A stretch of 64,000 bases of DNA, taken from the NCBI GenBank assembly GCA_023228995.1, contig JALOAD010000010.1, forward strand, positions 1-64,000, given 5' to 3'. The DNA is from Candidatus Muiribacterium halophilum. Lineage in GTDB: Bacteria; Muiribacteriota; Muiribacteriia; Muiribacteriales; Muiribacteriaceae. Below, piece by piece: positions 8,610 through 17,767 of the stretch (positions are counted from its first letter, which is position 1; the number at the start of each line of letters is the position of its first letter). The notes under the pieces were generated by a model. That model searched no databases. It had not been told where the DNA came from and saw only the letters and a program-made list of their open reading frames with translations. The position numbers and the translations under genes were made by a program.

Positions 8610-10277
8610 ATGAAAGAAGTTTTTTTTCTTGTTATATTGTCAGGTCTTTTTTTTAGCTTTTTTGAAAATTCATATTATCCTTTGATTCTTGAAAAAGAGT
8701 TTTTCTTTTATTTATTTTTACCAATATTGTTTTTTTTTAATTTTAAAAATATAAAAAAAATTTATTTTCCAAAATTCTCAAAAGTTTTTTATATTTTATT
8801 TTTTATTAGTATTTTTATTAGTTTAATAGGTAATTTTAATAATGAATGGTTTATATTTTTAGATTATTTTCAAGCGGTAGGTTATTTATTTTTATTTATT
8901 TTTATTTATCAGTTTTTTTGTTCTTTAGATGAAAGGGAAAAAAACAATATATTTAAAATTTTTATAGTATGTACTTTTATTCAAAAAATAATTGCTATAA
9001 TACAGTTAATGGGATATTTCACTTTTGCAGGATTATCTGGCAGATCTTCTATAACAGCATTAATAGGAAATCCGAATATTCTTTCGTATATATTGGTTAT
9101 ATCAGGTATAATTTCATTTATTTTATATAAAAAAGAAAACAATCGATTTTATTTGTATTTAACAATATTTGATGTGATTTTTCCTTTTATTCTTTTTTCA
9201 AGAGGAGCAATATTAGGAATTATATTTCTTATATTTTATTTTTTTGGTATAAAAAAAGCTTTTATTGCAGGAAGTGCTGGTTTGATTTTAGCTTTTTTTA
9301 TTGGTTTTAGAACTAATATTATAAACGATTCTGTTTTTCAGAGAATTTTTATATGGAAAAATGCTTTAATACAGTTTTCTGAAAATATATTCACAGGAAT
9401 TGGTTTTGGTAATTTTAAAAATGCTTTTCCTTATTTTAATATAAAAGTATTTAAACCTTTTTATAGTGCTTTTATTCCCGAGAACACATATGCAATGCAA
9501 ACACATAATGATTTTTTGCAATTTATCTCTGAAACTGGAATTAGTGGTTTTATTTTAATTATATTATTTTTTATTTTTTTGTGGAAAAATAGAAATTTTA
9601 GTAATTATCTTTTATCAGCAGTTTATTTTACTATGATATTTGCTTTTTTTGATTTTCCTTTTCATAATATTTCTTCTTCTTTTGTATTTATTATGGTGTT
9701 TTCTTATGCGATTCCTTCTGAAAACATAAACTTAAATTTTAAAAAAAGTAAAAAGATTTTATTATTTATTTTACTAGGATTTCTTACATTAAGAGTTTGT
9801 TATCATGGTATGAAGTATAATATCTCATATATTTATCTTTCTAAAGCTTTAAAAGAAAATAATATTCAAGAAAAATATAAGTTATTGGAATATTCAGTAT
9901 ATTTACATGATAATGCTCATTCATATTATGAAAAAGGAAATATTGAACTTTATTTAAAAAATAATGAAAAAGCTGTAAAGAGTTTTTCTAAAGCATTAAC
10001 AATTTCTGGACAAAGTGCAGTAAGGTCGCATATAGCAAATATTTTATATATTTCAAATGATTTAAAACAATGTTTGATATTTTATGAAGATGCTTGGAAG
10101 AAAGATCCTTTTAATTTGAATAATCTGCTAAAATTAATTGAAATTAGTGAAAAATTAGACGAACAGGAAAAAGCAATGTATTATATTAATCTAAATGATG
10201 AAATAAATAATTATAGAAAGCTCGGAGGAAACAATGGCGCTTTGGAAATTCTTTACAAAGAAATCAAAAAAAGATGA
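8610..10277 (+). CDS. O-antigen ligase/polymerase (Wzy_C family) with C-terminal TPR
   Basis: The 555-aa protein has about ten membrane helices. The Wzy_C signature follows: LIGNPNILSYIL, SRGAILG, then a large periplasmic loop with FTGIGFGNF and TYAMQTHNDFLQFISETG, where the histidine is the conserved catalytic one. The last about 140 residues form TPR-like repeats, as in many WaaL/PglL relatives. It probably ligates or polymerises the glycan made by the preceding genes. Its 3' end overlaps ftsY by 44 nt. Confidence 0.88.
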   Translation: MKEVFFLVILSGLFFSFFENSYYPLILEKEFFFYLFLPILFFFNFKNIKKIYFPKFSKVFYILFFISIFISLIGNFNNEWFIFLDYFQAVGYLFLFIFIYQFFCSLDEREKNNIFKIFIVCTFIQKIIAIIQLMGYFTFAGLSGRSSITALIGNPNILSYILVISGIISFILYKKENNRFYLYLTIFDVIFPFILFSRGAILGIIFLIFYFFGIKKAFIAGSAGLILAFFIGFRTNIINDSVFQRIFIWKNALIQFSENIFTGIGFGNFKNAFPYFNIKVFKPFYSAFIPENTYAMQTHNDFLQFISETGISGFILIILFFIFLWKNRNFSNYLLSAVYFTMIFAFFDFPFHNISSSFVFIMVFSYAIPSENINLNFKKSKKILLFILLGFLTLRVCYHGMKYNISYIYLSKALKENNIQEKYKLLEYSVYLHDNAHSYYEKGNIELYLKNNEKAVKSFSKALTISGQSAVRSHIANILYISNDLKQCLIFYEDAWKKDPFNLNNLLKLIEISEKLDEQEKAMYYINLNDEINNYRKLGGNNGALEILYKEIKKR

Positions 10278-11391
10278 TAAAAATGAATGTGTAGAAAACA
10301 AAGAACAAAATAAACATGAAGTTGAAGATAATAAAGAAGATTTGATTGAAAATACTAAAGAAGAAAAAACTAAAGATATAATTGAAAATAATAATGTCAA
10401 AATAAACGAAGAAATCGGTATAAACGATGAAATCGTTGAAGAAAAAACTAAAATTATTGCTGAATCAAATAATATTGAATTAAGTAAAGAATCTTGGTTT
10501 GCAAGATTAAAAAAAGGATTAAGTAAAACAAGAGATAGTTTTACTTATAATGTGAGAAAGATTTTAAATTTTGGAGAAATCGATGCTGATACTCTTGAAG
10601 AACTTGAAGAACTGTTTATTCAAAGTGATATTGGTACAAATATAACTTTTGACCTGATTGAAAAGATAGAAAAACAATCCATATTAGGAAAACTTAAAAA
10701 TTCTGATGAAGTTATAAGTTTCTTAAAGAAAGAATTTATTAAAACTCTTGAAATTGAAACTAGAGAAAAAAAATCTACAAAACCTTCGGTTACTTTGGTT
10801 GTTGGGGTTAATGGAGTAGGCAAAACTACTACTATTGGAAAACTTGCACATCACTTAAAAAAAGGTGGTAGCAAAGTTATGATGATTGCAGGAGATACTT
10901 TTAGAGCTGCTGCAATAGAACAGCTTGAAATATGGGCAAAAAGAACAGATAGTGTAATTGTAAAGCATAATGAAGGAGCAGATTCAGCTTCTGTTGTATT
11001 TGATGGTATAAATTCTGGTATATCTAAAAATATGGATTTTATTCTTATTGATACAGCTGGAAGACTTCATAATAAAGTTAATTTAATGAAAGAATTAGAA
11101 AAAATTAAAAATGTTATAAAAAAAGCAAATGATAATATTGAGATTGAAACTTTACTTGTTATTGATTCTACTAGTGGACAAAATGGTCTTATTCAGGCTA
11201 GAAGTTTTAAACAAGTAGTTGATATTGATGGTATTATTCTTACAAAGCTTGATGGTACAGCAAAAGGTGGTATTATATTTCCAATAGTAAGTGAATTAAA
11301 AGTTCCTGTTGTATTTATTGGTGTTGGAGAAGGAGTTGATGATCTTCGGTTTTTTGATTCAGAAGATTTTATTTCAGCACTTTTTGATTAA
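10234..11391 (+). CDS. ftsY: Signal recognition particle receptor FtsY
   Basis: The 385-aa protein has an N-terminal charged, Lys/Glu-rich A domain (1-95), a helical N domain and an SRP GTPase NG domain. Motifs: GVNGVGKTTTIGKLA (G1), DTFRAAAIEQL, DTAGR (G3), TKLDGTAKGG (G4) and GVGEGVDDL. It docks Ffh-ribosome complexes at the membrane. Start ATG 10234 has a strong GGAGGA 4 nt upstream inside the ligase gene. Confidence 0.97.
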   Translation: MALWKFFTKKSKKDDKNECVENKEQNKHEVEDNKEDLIENTKEEKTKDIIENNNVKINEEIGINDEIVEEKTKIIAESNNIELSKESWFARLKKGLSKTRDSFTYNVRKILNFGEIDADTLEELEELFIQSDIGTNITFDLIEKIEKQSILGKLKNSDEVISFLKKEFIKTLEIETREKKSTKPSVTLVVGVNGVGKTTTIGKLAHHLKKGGSKVMMIAGDTFRAAAIEQLEIWAKRTDSVIVKHNEGADSASVVFDGINSGISKNMDFILIDTAGRLHNKVNLMKELEKIKNVIKKANDNIEIETLLVIDSTSGQNGLIQARSFKQVVDIDGIILTKLDGTAKGGIIFPIVSELKVPVVFIGVGEGVDDLRFFDSEDFISALFD

Positions 11392-11396
11392 ATTAA

Positions 11397-11427
11397 TTGA
11401 ATTTCTAATGTTTTTTTATGTTATAAT
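11397..11427 (+). promoter_or_regulatory. Promoter with extended -10
   Basis: TTGAAT (11397-11402) and TATAAT (11422-11427) are 19 nt apart, and TG lies in the extended -10 position (TGTTATAAT). The predicted transcript starts about 15 nt before the ATG at 11449, leaving just room for GGAGG. Confidence 0.65.
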
Positions 11428-11448
11428 ATTTATTCTAATGGAGGTAAT

Positions 11449-12456
11449 ATGAAAAAAATATTTACAGTTTTGTTAATTATATTAAATTTTTTATTTGTTT
11501 ATGGGAATAAGTACAAATATGAAAGATTTTCTCTTAGTCTTTCTATGAAAAGTAATTTTGTTAGAACAATATTTGTAGATGGTGATAATATATGGGCTGG
11601 TACTCATAATGGATTATCTCTTATAAATTCAGGCAAAGTAGTTTCAAACTTTTTTGCCAATTATAAAACTGTTATATCAGGAAACCTTAAAGAAATTGAA
11701 GGTAATTCTTTTTTGGCAGATAACAGAATAAATGATATAGAAAAAATTTCTGATAAATATTATATTGCAACAGATGGTGGATTAAATATATTTGAATATA
11801 TTTCTAGTAATTGGAGCACAATTCATAAAGAAAACTCTCGTTTAGGTTCAAATTTAATTAAAGCTATTGCAAAAGAACATACTATTTTATGGATAGGCAC
11901 TCAAAACAAAGGACTTTATACTTATAATACAGTTTCAGGAGAATCAAAAATAGCTGGTTTAGATATAGAAGGAAAAGAAATTGTCAATTCTAAAAGAATA
12001 AGTACAATTAATTATATTGAAAATGAAGGTCTTCTTATTGTTGGAACTTATGATAAAGGTATATTTATAAAAAAAGATAATGAATGGGCAAATATAACAA
12101 CAAAATATCCTTTAAAATCAAGATTACCATCTGATAGGATTTTATGTACTGAATATGGAAACGGAGAGCTTTGGGTTGGTACAAATAAAGGATTAGTTGG
12201 TATAAGAAGTGGAAAATACAGGCTTATGAATGAAAAACATGGGTTTGAATATCCTGTTATATTGTCAATGCTATACTTTAAAGATAATTTATATATAGGA
12301 ACTGCTAGAGGACTATATGTGCTTGATAGCGAAGATGAACTTTCAAAGATGGAACTTGACAAATCATATAGAATACTTGATATTAAATCTATTAATGATA
12401 ATAAAATTATTATAGCTACTCAAAATAATGGAATGCTAGAAATCGATATTCCATGA
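11449..12456 (+). CDS. Secreted seven-bladed beta-propeller protein
   Basis: The 335-aa protein has a signal peptide (residues 1-19) and seven repeats of the two-component-regulator-propeller type: a short strand ending in IWAGTHNGLSLI, YIATDGGLNIF, LWIGTQNKGLYTY, IVGTYDKGIFI, LWVGTNKGLVGI, LYIGTARGLYVL and IIATQNNGMLEI. Seven repeats give one complete propeller. In larger proteins such domains are periplasmic sensors of glycans; here it is free-standing with no output domain. It has its own promoter between ftsY and ffh. The partner is unknown. Confidence 0.85.
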   Translation: MKKIFTVLLIILNFLFVYGNKYKYERFSLSLSMKSNFVRTIFVDGDNIWAGTHNGLSLINSGKVVSNFFANYKTVISGNLKEIEGNSFLADNRINDIEKISDKYYIATDGGLNIFEYISSNWSTIHKENSRLGSNLIKAIAKEHTILWIGTQNKGLYTYNTVSGESKIAGLDIEGKEIVNSKRISTINYIENEGLLIVGTYDKGIFIKKDNEWANITTKYPLKSRLPSDRILCTEYGNGELWVGTNKGLVGIRSGKYRLMNEKHGFEYPVILSMLYFKDNLYIGTARGLYVLDSEDELSKMELDKSYRILDIKSINDNKIIIATQNNGMLEIDIP

Positions 12457-12459
12457 GTG

Positions 12460-12488
12460 TTGACTTTGATTTAAATATGATTTATACT
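12460..12488 (+). promoter_or_regulatory. Sigma-70-type promoter of ffh operon
   Basis: TTGACT (12460-12465), 17 nt, TATACT (12483-12488), 31 nt before the ffh start codon. The -35 hexamer is the same as those upstream of 18407 and 40612. Confidence 0.8.
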
Positions 12489-12519
12489 TTTAAAACTTTA
12501 ATTTTAATATAGGATTATT

Positions 12520-13851
12520 ATGTTTGAAAATTTGACAGAAAAACTTGGTGATATATTTGATAAGCTTAAAGGTAAAGGTAAGCTTACTGAAAAAGACCTT
12601 GATATTACTTTAAGAGAAGTTAAATTAGTTCTTTTAGGAGCTGATGTTAATTTTAAAGTAGTAAAAGATTTTATAAAAAATGTTAAAGAAAAATCACTTG
12701 GGTCTGAAATATTAAAAAGTCTTTCTCCAGGACATCAAGTAATTAAAATTGTTAATGAAGAGCTTGTTGATATACTTGGTGGAGAGAATGAAAAAATAAT
12801 TTTTAATTCCAATAGAGTTACAAAAATTATGCTAGTTGGACTTCAGGGTTCAGGAAAAACCACTACATGCGCAAAAATTGCTTATAATTATAAAGCCCAA
12901 AATAAAAAGATACTTCTTGTTGCTGCTGATATATATAGACCTGCTGCTATTAAACAGCTTAAAGTTCTTGGAGATAGTATTGGTGTTGAAGTGTTTTCTA
13001 TGGGAGATAAAGAAGAACCATGGAAAATATTGAAAGCTGCTGAAGAATATGCTGTTCCAAAAGGTATTGACCTTATAATACTTGATACTGCTGGACGACT
13101 TCATATTGATGAAAATCTTATGGAAGAGCTTAGTCTTATAAAACAAAATAACATTGTTGATGAGACTCTACTTGTTGTAGATGCAATGACTGGTCAGGAT
13201 GCTGTCAATGTTGCAGATAAGTTTAATGAAAAAATTGGACTTTCAGGTCTTATACTTACAAAACTAGATGGTGATGCAAGAGGTGGAGCTGCACTTTCAA
13301 TAAAGAAGGTTACCGGTAAACCTATTAAGTATATCGGTGTTGGAGAAAAGATAAATCAACTTGAATCTTTTTATCCAGACAGAATGGCTTCAAGAATACT
13401 TGGTATGGGCGATGTGCTTACTCTTATAGAAAAAGCACAATCAGCTTTTAATGAGGAAGAAGCTAAAGAACTTGAAAAAAAATTCAGAAAAGCTGAATTT
13501 ACTTTTGAAGATTTTTATAAACAGCTTCAACAAATTAAAAAAATGGGATCTATTTCTGATATAATGAATATGATTCCTGGAATGGGCAAGTTAAAAAAAA
13601 TGCAAGATGTTCAAGTTGATGAAAAAGAACTTGTATATGTTGAAGCTATAATTAATTCTATGACAAAAGAAGAAAGAATAAGACCAAATGTAATTGATGG
13701 TTCAAGAAAAAAACGAATTGCTTCAGGAGCAGGCAGAAATGTTCAAGAAGTTAATAGACTTTTAAAACAGTTTGAAGATATGAAAAAAATGATGAAAAAC
13801 ATGGGAAAAATGCAAAAAATGATGGGTAAAATGCCAGGTTTCCCTTTTTAA
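12520..13851 (+). CDS. ffh: Signal recognition particle protein Ffh
   Basis: This 443-aa protein has an N domain, a G domain with GLQGSGKTTTCAKIA, DIYRPAAIKQL, DTAGR, TKLDGDARGG and GVGEKINQLE, and a methionine-rich M domain with GMGDVLTLIEKA and the RNA-binding IRPNVIDGSRKKRIASGAG block. It binds signal peptides on ribosomes with the SRP RNA and pairs with FtsY. Length is normal. It opens the conserved run ffh-rpsP-khpA-ylqD-rimM-trmD. Confidence 0.98.
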   Translation: MFENLTEKLGDIFDKLKGKGKLTEKDLDITLREVKLVLLGADVNFKVVKDFIKNVKEKSLGSEILKSLSPGHQVIKIVNEELVDILGGENEKIIFNSNRVTKIMLVGLQGSGKTTTCAKIAYNYKAQNKKILLVAADIYRPAAIKQLKVLGDSIGVEVFSMGDKEEPWKILKAAEEYAVPKGIDLIILDTAGRLHIDENLMEELSLIKQNNIVDETLLVVDAMTGQDAVNVADKFNEKIGLSGLILTKLDGDARGGAALSIKKVTGKPIKYIGVGEKINQLESFYPDRMASRILGMGDVLTLIEKAQSAFNEEEAKELEKKFRKAEFTFEDFYKQLQQIKKMGSISDIMNMIPGMGKLKKMQDVQVDEKELVYVEAIINSMTKEERIRPNVIDGSRKKRIASGAGRNVQEVNRLLKQFEDMKKMMKNMGKMQKMMGKMPGFPF

Positions 13852-13888
13852 AAAATAAACTTTGATTAATCTCATTTAGGAGGAAAGA

Positions 13889-14158
13889 ATGTTAAAGATT
13901 AGATTGAAAAGACTAGGAACAAAAAAGAAACCTTATTACAGAATTGTGGTTGCAGATGCAAGAACGCAGAGAGATGGAAAAGTAGTTGAGGAAATAGGAA
14001 TGTATGATCCTTTAACTGAACCAGCTACTGTTGAAGTAAACGAACAGGCTGTTATGAAATATATCAGCGAAGGTGCTCAGCCAACTCATACTGTAAAATC
14101 AATATTGAAAAAGCAGGGTATATTAAATAAGATTCACACTGAAAAGCTTTCTAAATAA
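13889..14158 (+). CDS. rpsP: 30S ribosomal protein S16
   Basis: This 89-aa protein has the S16 pattern MLKIRLKRLGTKKKPYYRIV, then DARTQRDGKVVEEIGMYDPL. It is a core small-subunit assembly protein. A strong AGGAGG precedes the ATG. Its place between ffh and khpA is the order seen in many Firmicutes and Thermotogae. Confidence 0.97.
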   Translation: MLKIRLKRLGTKKKPYYRIVVADARTQRDGKVVEEIGMYDPLTEPATVEVNEQAVMKYISEGAQPTHTVKSILKKQGILNKIHTEKLSK

Positions 14159-14195
14159 TTAGCTTTGGTATTTTGCATTAAGTCAGGAGGATTCA

Positions 14196-14426
14196 GTGAA
14201 AAATCTATTAAGATATATTATTGAAGCAGTTGTTGATGAAAAAGAAGATATTAACATTAATGAAGTTGATGGAGAAAAAACTACAATATTTGAAGTTAAA
14301 GTTTCTGATTCAGATGTTGGAAAACTTATTGGTAAAAAAGGAAGAACTATTAATGCTATAAGAACTATTACTAAAGCTGCTCAAAATAAGCAGGATAAAA
14401 AAGTAATGGTTGAAGTTCTTCAGTAA
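14196..14426 (+). CDS. khpA: KH-domain RNA-binding protein KhpA
   Basis: This 76-aa single KH domain carries the GxxG loop in VGKLIGKKGRTINAIRTI. In other bacteria KhpA (YlqC) pairs with KhpB/Jag and binds many RNAs. The start is GTG at 14196, 6 nt after AGGAGG. The position after rpsP is conserved. Confidence 0.92.
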   Translation: MKNLLRYIIEAVVDEKEDININEVDGEKTTIFEVKVSDSDVGKLIGKKGRTINAIRTITKAAQNKQDKKVMVEVLQ

Positions 14427-14438
14427 AAAGGAGTTGTG

Positions 14439-14819
14439 ATGTCTATTAAAGTCACCAGAAAAATAGTTGTAAAATCTTTAGTTACACCTGAACTTAAAGA
14501 AGAGATTGGAAAACAGGTTGAAGATGCAGAAGTCAATTTGAATAATAATATATCTCTTTTAAATGAAAGACTTCTAGATGAACGATATAAACATCTTGAA
14601 GGTCAGATACATTCTGAAATTGGAAGATTAAATGTACAACTTGGCGAATTAGCCAAAAAAAAAGAAGAGATGACAAAACTGGAATTTGGCCAGGAATTTT
14701 ATCAGGGAACTATAGATTCTCCTGTTGATATTGAACTTGGTGATAATCTCTTTGAAAAAATATCAAGAGCAGAGATAATAGTCAATAATGGCGAAGTTAC
14801 TGAATTTAGAAACATCTGA
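14439..14819 (+). CDS. YlqD-like coiled-coil protein
   Basis: The 126-aa protein begins with a beta-rich segment (SIKVTRKIVVKSLVTPELK), then a helix/coiled coil (about 30-90), then a short beta end. The pattern and its place between khpA and rimM fit the YlqD family of unknown function. ATG 14439 is preferred over GTG 14436 because AAGGAG is 5 nt away. It overlaps rimM by 32 nt. Confidence 0.75.
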   Translation: MSIKVTRKIVVKSLVTPELKEEIGKQVEDAEVNLNNNISLLNERLLDERYKHLEGQIHSEIGRLNVQLGELAKKKEEMTKLEFGQEFYQGTIDSPVDIELGDNLFEKISRAEIIVNNGEVTEFRNI

Positions 14820-15303
14820 GGATGTAAATAGCCTGTTTGTCATAGGAAGAATATTAAAAGTCCATGGAATAAAAGGAAAGCTCAAGGTCAATATAATCCC
14901 TGAGCTTTTGCCTTTTATTGATGATATTTCCAGTGTATATATTGTTAAAAAAAAATATGACATAGTTTCTGTATCTTTATTTAAAAAAAATAGTATTATA
15001 TTATCAGTTGAAAATATAACTGATATTTCCCAAGCTCAAAAATTAGTTGGTAATGATATTGAAGTTGATAAAAAGTTTGTTATAGAAAAAAAAGGTAAAA
15101 ATATATTTGAATTAGAAGATCTTTTAGATTTTCAGGTAATTGATCAAAACGAAATTTCACTTGGAAAAGTAAAGGATTTTTATAAAACTCCACATTTTTC
15201 GTATATTGAGCTTAATAATCAAAAACTTATTCCTTTTATTAAAGAATATATTATTAAAATTGATAATAAAAATAAAAAAATCTATGTTGATTGGAATGAA
15301 TAA
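14788..15303 (+). CDS. rimM: Ribosome maturation factor RimM
   Basis: The 171-aa protein has the N-terminal RimM barrel (FVIGRILKVHGIKGKLKVN) and a C-terminal PRC-barrel (LEDLLDFQVID, IPFIKEYI, DWNE end). It helps mature the 30S head together with S19. It overlaps both ylqD and trmD, indicating coupled translation. Confidence 0.93.
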   Translation: MAKLLNLETSEDVNSLFVIGRILKVHGIKGKLKVNIIPELLPFIDDISSVYIVKKKYDIVSVSLFKKNSIILSVENITDISQAQKLVGNDIEVDKKFVIEKKGKNIFELEDLLDFQVIDQNEISLGKVKDFYKTPHFSYIELNNQKLIPFIKEYIIKIDNKNKKIYVDWNE

Positions 15304-16033
15304 AATAAATATTATTACTATATTTCCAGATTTTTTTAATTCTTTTATAAATTCAGGCCTTATTGGTAAAGCATGTGAAAAAGGTATATTAAATATTAAT
15401 ATTGTTGATTTAAGGGAATTTGGAAAAGGTAATTATTCTCCAGTTGATGATTATTGTTATGGAACAGGTAAAAGCATGGTTATGAAATATGATGTATTTT
15501 ACAATTGTTTAAAATCATTTGATTCTGGATATAAAGTTATTCTTTCTCCTAAAGGTAGGAAATTTAATCAAAAAATAGCAGAAGAGTTTTCATTAAAAGA
15601 AAATATAACTTTATTTTGTGGAAGATATGAAGGGTTTGATGGTAGGATATTTGAGGATGTAGATGATGTTATATCAGTTGGAGATTATGTTCTTAATGGC
15701 GGTGAAACAGCAAGTTTATGTGTAATCGAAAGTATGGCAAGGCTTATAGATGGGTTTTCAAAAACTGATATATTAAAAGAAGATTCTTTTAATGATAATT
15801 TACTGGAAGGTTATTCATATACTAGACCTGATGAATTTAATGAAAAAAAAGTTCCTGATATTCTATTAAATGGTAATCATAATATGATAAATAGATATAT
15901 TAGAAAAAACTCGCTTGAATTAACAATGAAAATTAGAAAAGATCTTTTCAATGATATTATTTTAAAAGATGATGATATTCAAATGCTTACGGAGATTATA
16001 AATGAAAAATGTCACATTAATACTTCTTCATAA
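15296..16033 (+). CDS. trmD: tRNA (guanine37-N1)-methyltransferase TrmD
   Basis: The 245-aa SPOUT methyltransferase has INIITIFPDFF at the start, DYCYGTGKSMVM (usually DDxPYGGGxGMVM), LFCGRYEGFDGR and the trefoil-knot SVGDYVLNGGE. It makes m1G37 in tRNA. ATG 15296 overlaps the rimM stop by 8 nt and matches the family N-terminus; longer in-frame extensions do not. The glycines usually present after DDxPYG are reduced to YGTGKS, which is unusual. Confidence 0.95.
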   Translation: MNKINIITIFPDFFNSFINSGLIGKACEKGILNINIVDLREFGKGNYSPVDDYCYGTGKSMVMKYDVFYNCLKSFDSGYKVILSPKGRKFNQKIAEEFSLKENITLFCGRYEGFDGRIFEDVDDVISVGDYVLNGGETASLCVIESMARLIDGFSKTDILKEDSFNDNLLEGYSYTRPDEFNEKKVPDILLNGNHNMINRYIRKNSLELTMKIRKDLFNDIILKDDDIQMLTEIINEKCHINTSS

Positions 16034-16553
16034 TAATATTGTAAATAAACATGGAAATGTTGTTGAAACTTCTATTACAAATATTGATATTCATGATATT
16101 GCTCGTACTTGTAAAACTTATGGAATAACAGAATATGCAGTTGTAACAAGACTACAGAGTCAAAAAAGACTTCTTGAAGAAGTTATAGATTATTGGGTTG
16201 ATGGGAAGGGTGGAAAAATCAATCCTGATAGAAGATTAGCACTTGAGATTATAAATCATTATAATGATATTAATGCTATAATTGAAAAATATGAGAATTG
16301 CTCTATTATAATAACTGACGCAAAAAAACATGATAGAAATATTAGTTATTTAGATATGAGAAATATTATTAAATCTCAAAAAGATAAGCATTTTCTACTT
16401 GTATTTGGTACAGGTTGGGGACTTGACAGTCTTATTACATCTAAGTCAGAATATGTTCTTGAACCTATTGAAGGTGATTCTTCATATAATCATCTTTCAG
16501 TTAGAGCAGCTTGTGCTATAATATGTGATAGACTTTTTGGGAATAATTTTTAA
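16002..16553 (+). CDS. SPOUT-family RNA methyltransferase (PF09936-type)
   Basis: The 183-aa protein resembles the SAM-dependent RNA methyltransferase family often encoded directly after trmD in Thermotogae, Aquificae and related lineages. Motifs: DIHDIARTCKTYGI, YAVTRLQSQ-like strand, LLVFGTGWGL (SAM-binding knot) and YVLEPIEGDSSYNHLSVRAA. The target RNA is not known to me. It overlaps trmD by 32 nt. Confidence 0.85.
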   Translation: MKNVTLILLHNNIVNKHGNVVETSITNIDIHDIARTCKTYGITEYAVVTRLQSQKRLLEEVIDYWVDGKGGKINPDRRLALEIINHYNDINAIIEKYENCSIIITDAKKHDRNISYLDMRNIIKSQKDKHFLLVFGTGWGLDSLITSKSEYVLEPIEGDSSYNHLSVRAACAIICDRLFGNNF

Positions 16554-16595
16554 CTAAACTTTATTTTTAGGAGAATTATTATTATAATTAATTAT

Positions 16596-17303
16596 ATGAT
16601 GAAAAAAATATCTTTTTTAATTTTTTCTTTAGCAATTGTTTTTAATATTTATGCTATTGATCTTAATAATGCCTCTCTTGATGAACTTCTTAATGGTACA
16701 AATATAGATTTAATTGATGCAATGAAAATACTTGATTACAGAAAAGATAAAAAGATTAAAGATATTGATCAGCTTGTTAATGAAAACATAATTTCTTCTC
16801 AGGTTGGAAAACGATTTAAAGATTCTATAAAAAAAAATACAAGAGTTGAACCTGTTCAAGATTTAAGAATAAGAGAGGTTTTTTCTGGACCAAGAACAGA
16901 TGTTCGTAGCAGAGCTAATAATGAACAACTTTTTTCAGAAAACGAGACTTTTCAAAAAATCCTTGAAAAAATGTCTGCAAAAGATTATCCGGTAGCTGCA
17001 AAATATATATCATATTTTAGAAAAAACTTTAGAGAATCTATTTATACAGATGATATTATTTACTTTGCTGCTGCAATATATGAAGAAAATAATCAAACAG
17101 AAAAAGCAATTAGTAATTATTCTATAATATATGAAAGATTTCCTAATTCAGATATTTCTGTAATTGCTTTATTTAGAATTGCAATTTGTTATGAAAAATC
17201 GGATATTATGAGTAAGGCGGAGGAATACTATAGAAGAATTGTTCTCGAATATTCAAACACTCTGTGGGCTGGAAAAGCTAGACAAAGATTAGAAGAAATA
17301 TAA
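16596..17303 (+). CDS. Secreted helix-hairpin-helix (ComEA-like) plus TPR protein
   Basis: The 235-aa protein has a signal peptide (1-21), then a helix-hairpin-helix pair like ComEA (IDLNNASLDELLNG, AMKILDYRKDKKIKDIDQL, about 22-75), then a linker and TPR repeats of the BamD/CpoB sort (about 125-235). Combining a DNA-uptake-type HhH with envelope TPRs is uncommon. The loop glycines typical of DNA-binding HhH are mostly absent, so it may bind protein. AGGAG lies 22 nt before the ATG, which is too far. A TATAAT lies 7 nt before it. The true start is therefore uncertain (ATG 16596 or 16599). Confidence 0.7.
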   Translation: MMKKISFLIFSLAIVFNIYAIDLNNASLDELLNGTNIDLIDAMKILDYRKDKKIKDIDQLVNENIISSQVGKRFKDSIKKNTRVEPVQDLRIREVFSGPRTDVRSRANNEQLFSENETFQKILEKMSAKDYPVAAKYISYFRKNFRESIYTDDIIYFAAAIYEENNQTEKAISNYSIIYERFPNSDISVIALFRIAICYEKSDIMSKAEEYYRRIVLEYSNTLWAGKARQRLEEI

Positions 17304-17598
17304 TTTTTTTTATTACACTAACGCAAAAAAATCATTCAATACTATTCTATATTTTAATTTTAATTCGACATTGAAAATTTCACATTCCTCATTAATAAAC
17401 GTTCACTTATAATACAACTGTGTATTATATGCTTCGAAACATTCACTCAAGTTATCGAGTAGATTTTTAAAAAACCTTTTTTTTGAATATTTTTTTTACA
17501 GAATTTACATGGCTTTTCGCTTTGAATTTAACTTTGAGACTTATTTTTCCGATATATTACATAACAATATAAAATCCTAGAAAAGGAAGTGATGAAAA
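17304..17598 (+). other. Gene-free stretch with a 9-bp palindrome
   Basis: This 295-nt AT-rich gap holds a perfect 9-bp inverted repeat with a 4-nt centre (17408-17416 and 17421-17429, TATAATACA arms). A degenerate CATTCACTCAAG-type repeat follows near 17440. No RNA gene or clear sigma-70 promoter is seen; TATAAA near 17569 may be a -10. Confidence 0.5.
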
Positions 17599-17766
17599 AT
17601 GTTGTGTAGTAAACATCTATGTACTTTTATTGAAGAAATATTCATCATAAATCTTTATGGAACTGATGAACAAAAAAAAATACTAGATGATTTTATAAAA
17701 ACAAGAGATGGTAAATCTCTAAAAAAAATTGTTTCAATAGCTAATTTATTGAAAAAGAGAGGATAA
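17599..17766 (+). CDS. 55-aa microprotein, EELFI/LYGTD family
   Basis: This short ORF was recognised because it matches the N-terminal half of the protein at 52963. Shared features are F(I/L)EE(I/L)FI, the exact LYGTD block, a conserved Lys and Phe, and KS..IV..A.L..KR near the end. It lacks the cysteine-rich C-terminal half of its paralogue. GGAAG lies 9 nt before the ATG; an in-frame stop at 17593 excludes a longer form. It ends 1 nt before the next gene, so the two are a transcriptional pair. The function is unknown. Confidence 0.75.
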   Translation: MLCSKHLCTFIEEIFIINLYGTDEQKKILDDFIKTRDGKSLKKIVSIANLLKKRG

Positions 17767-17767
17767 A

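Noticed and set aside
3006-10277. Recent horizontal transfer of the polysaccharide block based on extreme T richness
   Set aside because: Membrane-protein codons (Phe, Ile, Leu) explain much of it, and I cannot compute codon bias here; neighbouring non-membrane genes look similar.
12836-13146. Frames overlapping ffh on both strands
   Set aside because: The Ffh frame is fully conserved through this stretch.
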